From positions 1 through 5,088 of the forward strand of contig DAIOHQ010000305.1 in assembly GCA_036744635.1 (NCBI GenBank): a DNA stretch of 5,088 bases. The letters run 5' to 3'. This DNA is from DAIOHQ01 sp036744635 (GTDB lineage Bacteria > Planctomycetota > Phycisphaerae > Tepidisphaerales > Tepidisphaeraceae). The position numbers and the translations under genes are program-made. This document shows, piece after piece, positions 1 through 5,080 of the stretch. The stretch's first letter is position 1. The number at the start of each line of letters is the position of its first letter. The notes under the pieces were generated by a model, which made no database searches, was not told the origin of the DNA, and was given only the letters and a program-made list of their open reading frames with translations.

Positions 1-21
1 AGCTATTACCGCTGAAGGAAG

Positions 22-38
22 GTCCGCGTTGAGCGGAC
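22..38. repeat. Small inverted repeat at the left edge
   Basis: GTCCGC at 22-27 and GCGGAC at 33-38 can form a 6-bp stem with a 5-nt loop. It lies in the 50 bases that do not continue the hydrolase reading frame, so it may belong to foreign or intergenic sequence joined to the gene. A stem this short is common by chance in GC-rich DNA. Confidence 0.25.
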
Positions 39-50
39 GTAGCGCTGTAG

Positions 51-524
51 TGTTACTTTGATCGCACCGACAGTGCCTGGGCCGATCCTTCGGTTTACGA
101 GCGGCATTTTCCGGCGTGGATGGAGGCGGTGGCCGCCGCGATCTCCCATGCCCAGAGCCGGCCGGAGGTGGACCCGGCGCGGATCGGCCTGGTGGGGTTT
201 TCCCTGGGCGCTTATCTGGCGATGTCGGTGGCGGCGCAGGACCCGCGGGTGGGGGCGGTGGTGGAATGCTTCGGGGGAATGCCCGACCGGATTGCCGAAA
301 ATCTCCAACGCCTGCCGCCGACGCTGATCCTGCACGGCGATGCCGATGCGGTGGTGCCGGTGAGCGAGGCGTACAAGCTTGAGGATCTGCTGCGGGCGCG
401 GGGAGTGGAGTACGAGATCAGGATCTATCGGGGCGTCGGCCACGCCTTCACCGGCGCCGCGGCGGTGGATTCGATCACCCGCACCGCCGGCTTTCTGCGG
501 CGGCACCTGCGGAGTGGAACCTAG
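51..524 (+). CDS. Dienelactone hydrolase family alpha/beta hydrolase, 5'-incomplete
   Basis: This is the C-terminal part of an alpha/beta hydrolase of the dienelactone hydrolase family, probably a cytosolic esterase or lactonase of unknown substrate. Seen in the sequence: a YFDRT segment and a HFPAW segment, both typical of this family, upstream of the first ATG at 120. Then comes the nucleophile elbow GFSLG (Ser 28 counted from that ATG), the HGDADAVVP motif (Asp 76) and GVGHAF (His 108). Together these give a complete Ser-Asp-His triad. Classical dienelactone hydrolases use Cys, whereas this one has Ser. The homology-bearing frame is open only from 51, because TAG at 48-50 and TGA at 30-32 lie in frame. 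No start codon lies between 51 and 120, and no ribosome binding site precedes 120. The N-terminal half, with the first beta strands and oxyanion region, is therefore missing or shifted out of frame. Whether this is a real pseudogene or an edge or assembly artefact cannot be decided here. The stop is TAG at 522-524. Confidence is high for the family and low for the start. Confidence 0.8.
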   Translation, partial: CYFDRTDSAWADPSVYERHFPAWMEAVAAAISHAQSRPEVDPARIGLVGFSLGAYLAMSVAAQDPRVGAVVECFGGMPDRIAENLQRLPPTLILHGDADAVVPVSEAYKLEDLLRARGVEYEIRIYRGVGHAFTGAAAVDSITRTAGFLRRHLRSGT

Positions 525-527
525 CCC

Positions 528-1265
528 TCAAAGCCGTGCCGCCCGCGCCCGCGCCCGCCGCCGCAGACCGATTGTCGCCAGGCCGACCAGCAAGCCCGCT
601 CCCGCCGGCTCGGGCACCGGGTTGCCCACCAGGCGCATGCGCGGCGAATAATTCAGCACGCTGCCGCTGGCGGCGATGTAACCGCCGGCGGAGACGGCGT
701 TGGTCTTGGTCGAGGGATCGAGGCTGGGATCGATCCCGTCCACGCTCAAGCTGGCCGCGTTATTTCCGGCGTCGAGGCCGCCGCTGTGGCGGATGGTGAT
801 CAGCAGGTTCCCACTGGTGTACACATAAGGGGTGGTCAGGCTGATCATCAGCCACTGGTTCGCCACCGGGCTGATGGTCAACAAACCGCTGCGCCCGGTG
901 ACGGCATGGGTGTCGGTGCCGTCGAAGTTGCTGGCGAAGGTGGTGCTCAGCCCCCCCGGCGTCGTCGCCGCCGTCGTTCGCGAAAACTGAATGTCCCAGT
1001 TGGTGAAATGCGTCGGCCCCGTCCCGAGCACGAAAAACCCAATTTGGGTTATCTGCTGGCCGCCGGCCAGTGCGGAGACATCTGTATTCTTGTACACGTA
1101 TTGAATCGTTTTCGCGGAGGACAAGAAGGGCGTCGAGGCCGCCAACGAATTCGTCCCGGAGCTGTAATCCGAGGGAACGGTCACCGTTGTAGAAGCCCCA
1201 GCGACCGCGCAAGACAACAGCAAGCCGCAGCCGACAATTAAAGAGAGCCGATGATATGTGTTCAA
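528..1265 (-). CDS. PEP-CTERM sorting-domain exported protein
   Basis: This is an exported protein expected to be recognised by an exosortase at its C-terminus; the function of the mature body is unknown. Start choice: TTG at 1265-1263 has GGAAGG at 1277-1272, six bases upstream. It makes the product begin MNTYHR followed by a hydrophobic stretch ending AVAGA, a good signal peptide. A longer reading from TTG at 1334 lacks a ribosome binding site and would bury the signal peptide. The 245-residue product has a Ser/Thr/Gly-rich, beta-rich body. Its order of motifs (YVYKNTD, ITQIGFF, FSRTTA, LSTTFASNFDGTD, LTTPYVY, GNLLITIRH) follows a pattern I recognise from a widespread uncharacterised PEP-CTERM family. 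The tail has VPEP at 217-220, a hydrophobic segment at about 221-234 and an Arg-rich end. No exosortase gene is in the window. A lipobox-like LLSC in the signal peptide is a weak alternative. The gene converges with the hydrolase and lies downstream of the 910-residue gene on the same strand, separated by 211 bp with its own probable promoter. Confidence 0.9.
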   Translation of the reverse strand: MNTYHRLSLIVGCGLLLSCAVAGASTTVTVPSDYSSGTNSLAASTPFLSSAKTIQYVYKNTDVSALAGGQQITQIGFFVLGTGPTHFTNWDIQFSRTTAATTPGGLSTTFASNFDGTDTHAVTGRSGLLTISPVANQWLMISLTTPYVYTSGNLLITIRHSGGLDAGNNAASLSVDGIDPSLDPSTKTNAVSAGGYIAASGSVLNYSPRMRLVGNPVPEPAGAGLLVGLATIGLRRRARARAARL

Positions 1266-1271
1266 GATTTT

Positions 1272-1277
1272 CCTTCC
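1272..1277 (-). promoter_or_regulatory. Ribosome binding site deciding the TTG start of the PEP-CTERM gene
   Basis: On the minus strand GGAAGG sits six bases before TTG at 1265. This purine run is the only good Shine-Dalgarno match near the 5' end of the reading frame, and it places the signal peptide exactly at the N-terminus. Confidence 0.65.
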
Positions 1278-1302
1278 CTCGATAGCCCTGGTTGACGCGA
1301 GA

Positions 1303-1330
1303 AATATAGCGGCAAAAATCGGCAACGCAA
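1303..1330 (-). promoter_or_regulatory. Putative sigma-70-type promoter of the PEP-CTERM gene
   Basis: On the minus strand TATATT (1308-1303, five of six against TATAAT) lies 16 bp downstream of TTGCGT (1330-1325, three of six against TTGACA). The region is markedly AT-rich compared with its surroundings. Transcription would begin near 1296, leaving a leader of about 30 nt that includes the GGAAGG ribosome binding site. The -35 element is weak, so the assignment is tentative. Confidence 0.4.
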
Positions 1331-1354
1331 GCAAAAAATTTTCTGAAATTTAAC

Positions 1355-1383
1355 TTGACAAAATCTAAACAAAACCCTAACAT
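1355..1383 (+). promoter_or_regulatory. Promoter-like sequence on the plus strand, facing the 3' end of the large gene
   Basis: A perfect TTGACA at 1355-1360 is followed after 17 bp by TAACAT at 1378-1383 (four of six against TATAAT). It lies in the AT-rich island between the two minus-strand genes. Transcription from it would run antisense into the 910-residue gene. No convincing plus-strand gene follows, so it may drive an antisense RNA or be a chance match in AT-rich DNA. Confidence 0.35.
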
Positions 1384-1476
1384 ACATCCTCGATCATCCA
1401 ACATCAGGGGGTTGCAATGGCAGTATTTTGTTGTTCGGAAAAGACGCGGCGCTCTTCACGCAATCGATGCCTCGGC

Positions 1477-4209
1477 TCACTGCACCGGCAGTTCCTCGTT
1501 GAGGATTCGTGTGCCGTCCAGTTCTTTTATGCCGGCGCGGACTTTGATTGCTGGGGCAGGGGGGGCAGGCGGGGTAGCCGAGGTAGGCGGGGCCTGGAAG
1601 CGGTAGCGCTTGATCGTCGAGTTGCCCGGGCCGAGGTTGCTGACCAGCCGTTCCTGGCGGGCCTGGCCCGGGAAGATGGCGAACGCGGTGTAGTCGATCG
1701 GCTTGTCGCCGTAGTTGGTGATGATCTGCTGCACCACCACGTCCTTGCCATCGCGCAACGCCATCGACGACATCCCCACATCCGACAGCCCGAGCGTCAG
1801 CGTCAGCGGCACGTTGATCGACGTGTTCTTGTCGGCCTGGATGAGAAATTCCACGTTGATCGTCTTGGGCCCGGCGAAGGAGTTGTAGGGAAACTCGATG
1901 GTGATCTCCCGGTCAAAGGTTTCGCCGGGATTGAGCGAGAAAGAATGGCTTGGCGGATTCAGGCTCCACCCCGCCGGCCCTTTGAGGCGCAGCGAGCCGC
2001 TGATCGCCTGCTTGTACGGATTATTGAACCGCAGGTGGCGGGTATGCGACTGGAAGCTGGATTCCACCAGCGGCCGGTCGAAGTTGACGCTGGCCCGAAG
2101 CTGGGCCAGCGGGCCGTCGATATCGATCAGAAAAATCGGCATCGGGCCGATGTCGAGCTGAAGCTGCCCGGAATCCCGCGTGTCGGCCGGATTGAGCAGG
2201 GGCGAAACGTTGCCCCACAGGTCCATCTTCAGCGGGCGCTCGCCGAGGTTGACCGGCAGATGCTTGGTTCCCCCTCCGCCCCCTCCGCCCCCTCCGCTGC
2301 CCCGATCCCACAGCACGAGAATTCCCTGGCCGGCGCGGTCGAAGAGAAACGCCTCGACGCCTTCGGCGATCGGCACCTTGCCGCGGAAGGTGGTGTTGCT
2401 GAGGGTGGAGATCAGCGTGTGCAGGATCAGCAGCATTTCCTGCGGCTGCTTGACCACGTCATCCCCGCTTTTCCTGACGGTAAAGGGAAGGGGAAGATCG
2501 ATGCGCCTGGCGTCGGCCGCCAGGGCGTAGATGACGCGCTGGGCGAGATCGCGAATTTGCAGGTCGGGGGTGTACTTCGCTTCGTCGAGAAGCTGCAGGC
2601 TAAGCGACAGATTGTGGCCATCGCGCGACTTGAGGTCCTGCATGTACAGCGGCATCTGGCTGGGCAGAACCGACGACGGCACGGAAAGGGCGACGGTGGC
2701 CGGCAGCTCGCCTTCCAGCTCATACCAGGCCGGCCAGGGCATCGCCAGGTCAGGCTTCTGCATCAGCGAAGAAAATTGCTTGTAGACGGCGGCGTAGACC
2801 GTGCGCATGTCCTTGTTGGTGACAAACGCATCGGAGCCATCCGCGCCGAGCTGCCAGCGGTCAAGGTGATTGGCATGGCGGGCGATCAGCCCGGCGAGCT
2901 GCGGTTGCCAATCTTTGGGATCGGCCTTGAGAATCCGCGGCCAGGAAGGCTTTGCGGCGGCGGAAGCGCCAACGGCGGCCGACGTTTCCTTCGATTTGTC
3001 CTCTTCCGGTTTGAGCTTGTCGGTGACGCTCGGCGGAAGATCGAGCAGGCAAGCGGTCGGAGTGATGCCAAGTTCCCCAAGCCGTTCCAGCAGATGGTCA
3101 AAGGATGCGGAATCGAGCTGTTCGATGTCCCCGGCGGAACTCCAGACTGCCAGCTTGACCCGCCCGGCGGCGAGAAAGGGAAGGATGTCGGGGAGCTCGT
3201 TCCAGCCGTCGAAGGGAAGCTGCGTCGCGTCAACCCCGAAGCGGCTGTCCGGCCGGGTGATGCCTCGGTCGGCAAGCAGCACGAGATCGAGCGTCTGTTC
3301 GCCGACGAACTGCCCCTGGCTGCTCATGACCAGGGCGGCTTCGTACCAGCCTGGCGGGAGTTCGGGAAGCAGCAGAGCCATTTTCTTTCGCCCGGGGCCA
3401 AGGTCTTCAGCGGTGGTCATGTCCAGCGCCCCGCTGCGCTGATAGACGGATTTTCCCCGGGCATTGCGCACCACAAGCTGGACCGCCAGATCGTCGGTGC
3501 AGCGGTCGTTGACCACGACCTGCAGGCGCGGCGTGTCCCCCTTGCGGAAGATGTTTCCGGGCCGGTCGGTCGTCATCTTCACCTGCGGCACCTGCGAGAC
3601 GGAGACATCATCGAACCAGGCACTGCCGTGGATGTCCTGCGGCCAGAGTGCCCGCTCACCGAGTGTGGTGGGGGAGTAAAGGTGGGGTTGCAGAAGCTCG
3701 AGTTCCAGAATCAGCGAGGAAGCATCGCTGCTGTCAGCGGCGAGCTCGATTTCCAGCTTGTGCCACGGTTCGTCGTCGGTCCTGGCGGAATAGGCTTCGG
3801 AATGTCTGGTGGTGTTGGCAATGATCCGGCCATCGACATCGGCCAGAGACGCCGTAAGACGAGCACGGGCGTTGGCGAGCACGGTCGTCTGCACGAAGGT
3901 CTCAATGTGATAATGGGCGCCGCGCTGCACGGGGATCCGGCCGGCTTCGTAGCGATAGATGAGCGACCCGCCGTTCAGATCGAATTTGAAGCTGAATTGC
4001 CCGCTGCGGTGGCGGTCGTCGGAAAGCCGGCCGTTGACGTAATGCGGCAGGCCGGCGCCGGTCGCCTTGGTCCAGTGCATGGGAATGTCTTCAGCATTGC
4101 CGAGCCGGCGCTCCTCAAAGTCCAGCGTGCGCAGTGTCCGGTCCACCTCCGGCGGCTGAGCGGGGGCGACGGCGGCGACCAGCAGAAGAATGAGCGGAAA
4201 AAGGCGCAT
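1477..4209 (-). CDS. Large secreted multidomain protein with degenerate glycoside-hydrolase-like barrel
   Basis: This is a 910-residue exported protein of unknown function. The ATG start at 4209 gives a signal peptide (MRLFPLILLL, cleavage likely after Ala-Pro-Ala 15-17). Domains are inferred from sequence style. Residues 25-205 look like a jelly-roll, carbohydrate-binding-type sandwich ending in WFDDVSV. Residues 210-315 look Ig-like. Residues 320-630 look like a TIM-barrel of the clan-A glycoside hydrolase type, beginning SRFGVDA, with WPRILKADP and then DRWQLGADGSDAF, where catalytic relatives usually read W-x-x-x-N-E-P. The Asn-Glu is absent here, so the barrel may be non-catalytic. A Gly9 linker (639-647) follows. 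Next is a sandwich with DLWGN and PIFLIDIDGP (650-700), then a domain resembling NPCBM-associated NEW3 domains (about 715-810). A further C-terminal stretch has a Pro/Ala-rich run at 874-886. There is no PEP-CTERM tail, membrane anchor or lipobox, so the protein is probably periplasmic or released. The ribosome binding site is weak and an inverted repeat abuts the start. The gene is divergent from RNase H. Existence is near certain; a role in polysaccharide recognition is only an inference. Confidence 0.9.
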   Translation of the reverse strand: MRLFPLILLLVAAVAPAQPPEVDRTLRTLDFEERRLGNAEDIPMHWTKATGAGLPHYVNGRLSDDRHRSGQFSFKFDLNGGSLIYRYEAGRIPVQRGAHYHIETFVQTTVLANARARLTASLADVDGRIIANTTRHSEAYSARTDDEPWHKLEIELAADSSDASSLILELELLQPHLYSPTTLGERALWPQDIHGSAWFDDVSVSQVPQVKMTTDRPGNIFRKGDTPRLQVVVNDRCTDDLAVQLVVRNARGKSVYQRSGALDMTTAEDLGPGRKKMALLLPELPPGWYEAALVMSSQGQFVGEQTLDLVLLADRGITRPDSRFGVDATQLPFDGWNELPDILPFLAAGRVKLAVWSSAGDIEQLDSASFDHLLERLGELGITPTACLLDLPPSVTDKLKPEEDKSKETSAAVGASAAAKPSWPRILKADPKDWQPQLAGLIARHANHLDRWQLGADGSDAFVTNKDMRTVYAAVYKQFSSLMQKPDLAMPWPAWYELEGELPATVALSVPSSVLPSQMPLYMQDLKSRDGHNLSLSLQLLDEAKYTPDLQIRDLAQRVIYALAADARRIDLPLPFTVRKSGDDVVKQPQEMLLILHTLISTLSNTTFRGKVPIAEGVEAFLFDRAGQGILVLWDRGSGGGGGGGGGTKHLPVNLGERPLKMDLWGNVSPLLNPADTRDSGQLQLDIGPMPIFLIDIDGPLAQLRASVNFDRPLVESSFQSHTRHLRFNNPYKQAISGSLRLKGPAGWSLNPPSHSFSLNPGETFDREITIEFPYNSFAGPKTINVEFLIQADKNTSINVPLTLTLGLSDVGMSSMALRDGKDVVVQQIITNYGDKPIDYTAFAIFPGQARQERLVSNLGPGNSTIKRYRFQAPPTSATPPAPPAPAIKVRAGIKELDGTRILNEELPVQ
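2270..2296 (-). repeat. Three tandem copies of a 9-bp unit encoding a Gly9 linker
   Basis: The plus strand shows CCCCCTCCG three times without interruption. Read on the minus strand it supplies the nine glycines at 639-647 of the 910-residue protein, between the barrel-like region and the following beta-sandwich. Unit length is a multiple of three, so gain or loss of copies would change linker length without breaking the frame. Confidence 0.9.
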
Positions 4210-4211
4210 GG

Positions 4212-4226
4212 TCCGATAATCTATCG
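4212..4226. promoter_or_regulatory. Inverted repeat abutting the start codon of the 910-residue gene
   Basis: CCGATA (4212-4217) and TATCGG (4221-4226) form a perfect 6-bp inverted repeat with a 3-bp spacer, two bases upstream of the ATG at 4209. It occupies the position where a ribosome binding site would be expected, and no good Shine-Dalgarno sequence is visible. It could be a regulator site or an RNA hairpin limiting translation, or it could be chance. Confidence 0.35.
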
Positions 4227-4280
4227 GCTGGGAGGGGCGGGAAACTGTAGGGCGGTGGATTTGGCGGGGATTCTTGGTAC

Positions 4281-4284
4281 AAGG
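4281..4284 (+). promoter_or_regulatory. Ribosome binding site of the RNase H gene
   Basis: AAGG followed by CGGGG precedes the ATG at 4290 with five bases between. It supports this ATG over the out-of-frame ATGs at 4294 and 4298. The 80-bp gap to the divergent gene has no clear -35/-10 pair on the plus strand. Confidence 0.45.
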
Positions 4285-4289
4285 CGGGG

Positions 4290-4880
4290 ATGGATGAATG
4301 GGTGACGCTAGAGTTCGACGGAGGCAGCCGCGGCAATCCCGGGCCGGCGGGGATCGGGCTGGTGGTGCGGGCGGCGGACAAGACGCCGCTGGTGATGCTG
4401 GGGCGGTGCATCGGCCGGGCGACGAGCAACGTGGCGGAATATCGGGCTCTGATCACCGCGATGCAGGAGGCGAAGAAACTGGGGGCGCGCAAGATTCTGA
4501 TTCGCGGCGACAGTGAGCTGATCATCAAGCAGATGCGCGGGGAATATCGCGTCAAGCACCCGGATATGCGTAAGCTGTTCGATGAGGCGCAGTTTCTGCT
4601 TCATCAGTTCGACGAGGCCAGGATCGAGCACAACCTGCGGCACAAGAACGAATTGGCCGACAAGCTGGCGAATCTGGCGATGGATCGCAAGGCGGATGTG
4701 ACCGATGCCGATGAGGATGCGGTGAATTCGGTGGATGCTCCCGCGCCACTGGCCACGCAAGCCGGAGACCGCTTCCAATGCCCGCGCTGTGGCTGCGCCA
4801 TCAAGGTGGAGAAGCCCTCCCCGATCCGCCCGCATCAGCTCAAGCCCTTCGTGTGCCAGTGCGGAAACAAGATGGGCTGA
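4290..4880 (+). CDS. Type I ribonuclease H with C-terminal zinc-ribbon-like Cys cluster
   Basis: The product has a 196-residue architecture whose first 133 residues form a complete RNase HI-type domain, of the RVT_3-like branch found in many bacteria and archaea. Such enzymes cut the RNA strand of RNA-DNA hybrids in the cytoplasm and depend on Mg2+ or Mn2+. Visible catalytic residues are Asp10 in FDGGSRGNPGPAG, Glu50 in SNVAEYRAL, Asp74 in RGDSELII and Asp124 in HKNELADKLA, so it looks active. An acidic, low-complexity linker (about 135-150, with DADEDA) leads to a C-terminal module with CPRCGC (Cys164, 167, 169) and FVCQCG (Cys189, 191), consistent with a small zinc ribbon. This tail is absent from typical RNase HI proteins such as E. 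coli RnhA and may bind nucleic acid or a partner; that is inference. The gene is divergent from the 910-residue gene. I give no gene symbol because this branch is distinct from classical rnhA. Confidence 0.92.
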   Translation: MDEWVTLEFDGGSRGNPGPAGIGLVVRAADKTPLVMLGRCIGRATSNVAEYRALITAMQEAKKLGARKILIRGDSELIIKQMRGEYRVKHPDMRKLFDEAQFLLHQFDEARIEHNLRHKNELADKLANLAMDRKADVTDADEDAVNSVDAPAPLATQAGDRFQCPRCGCAIKVEKPSPIRPHQLKPFVCQCGNKMG

Positions 4881-4882
4881 GT

Positions 4883-4892
4883 CGGATATCCG
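4883..4892. repeat. Perfect 10-bp palindrome just after the RNase H stop
   Basis: CGGATATCCG begins two bases after the TGA stop at 4878-4880. It has no loop, so it is a poor RNA hairpin, and it is more likely a chance palindrome or protein-binding site than a terminator. Confidence 0.3.
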
Positions 4893-4896
4893 CGAT

Positions 4897-4922
4897 GGAT
4901 TGACGCGATGAGCGCGTCATCC
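4897..4922 (+). terminator. Terminator-like GC-rich hairpin downstream of RNase H
   Basis: TGACGCG (4901-4907) pairs with CGCGTCA (4913-4919) around the loop ATGAG. Past one bulged T at 4900, GGA (4897-4899) pairs with TCC (4920-4922), giving about ten base pairs. It starts 16 bases after the RNase H stop. No T-run follows, so it is not a textbook intrinsic terminator. It may still end transcription or protect the 3' end of the mRNA. Confidence 0.45.
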
Positions 4923-5042
4923 GGCGATCCGCGTCAGGCTTTGATCTTGAACACAACATGTTGAGCGAGTTGCCGCCGAGAATCCCGAAGCTGCCCTAGC
5001 GGCGATAGGAAAAGTTGGTATTGGGTCAGGTTCAAATTTCCG

Positions 5043-5080
5043 GGTGCCACAGGTCGCGGTACTCCGAGACCTGTGCCGCC
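5043..5080. repeat. REP-like long imperfect hairpin
   Basis: Core arms CACAGGTC (5048-5055) and GACCTGTG (5068-5075) pair perfectly. Inside them, after a G-A mismatch, CGG (5057-5059) pairs with CCG (5064-5066) around a TACT tetraloop. Outside, after a C-C mismatch, GGTG (5043-5046) pairs with CGCC (5077-5080) with one G-T wobble. The total is about 15 base pairs. From memory, hairpins introduced by GGGTGCCAC are dispersed repeats in planctomycete genomes, and GGGTCAGGT-type sequence just upstream resembles flanks of REP-associated tyrosine transposases. Both links are recall-based and unverified. Lying at the window edge fits an assembly break in a repeat. Confidence 0.55.

Larger units (their letters stand above)
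1266..1476. other. AT-rich intergenic island between the two minus-strand genes
   Basis: This 211-bp gap separates the stop of the 910-residue gene from the TTG start of the PEP-CTERM gene. Its core, about 1296-1385, is much richer in A/T than the coding DNA and holds the promoter-like elements on both strands. I saw no hairpin with a T-run that would serve as an intrinsic terminator for the large gene, and no supportable small gene. Confidence 0.6.

Noticed and set aside
6..506. A 166-codon minus-strand frame opposite the hydrolase
   Set aside because: Its translation is Arg/His/Pro-rich with no recognisable motif, and the plus-strand frame has a complete hydrolase triad.
1208..1219. Lipobox-like LLSC in the signal peptide of the PEP-CTERM protein
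   Set aside because: The fit to the lipobox consensus is marginal, and proteins with this sorting tail are normally processed by type I signal peptidase.
760..1404. A 214-codon minus-strand frame overlapping the PEP-CTERM gene and its promoter
   Set aside because: It is an out-of-frame shadow rich in Arg and His. It would run through the AT-rich promoter region and has no ribosome binding site that I can see.
1417..4305. A 962-codon open frame on the plus strand covering the whole large gene
   Set aside because: It is codon-aligned antisense to the 910-residue gene. Stops there would require TTA, CTA or TCA codons in the real gene, which are rare in GC-rich genomes, so a long open antisense frame is expected. 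Its translation has no signal peptide, domain or family motif, while the minus-strand product has all of these.
4308..4835. A 175-codon minus-strand frame opposite RNase H
   Set aside because: It is antisense to a gene with all four RNase H catalytic residues, and its own product shows no family features.
1254..4955. A 12-base match ATCTTGAACACA, at the PEP-CTERM start (minus strand) and at about 4944-4955 (plus strand)
   Set aside because: About one such match is expected by chance in a window of this size counting both strands, and the flanks do not match.
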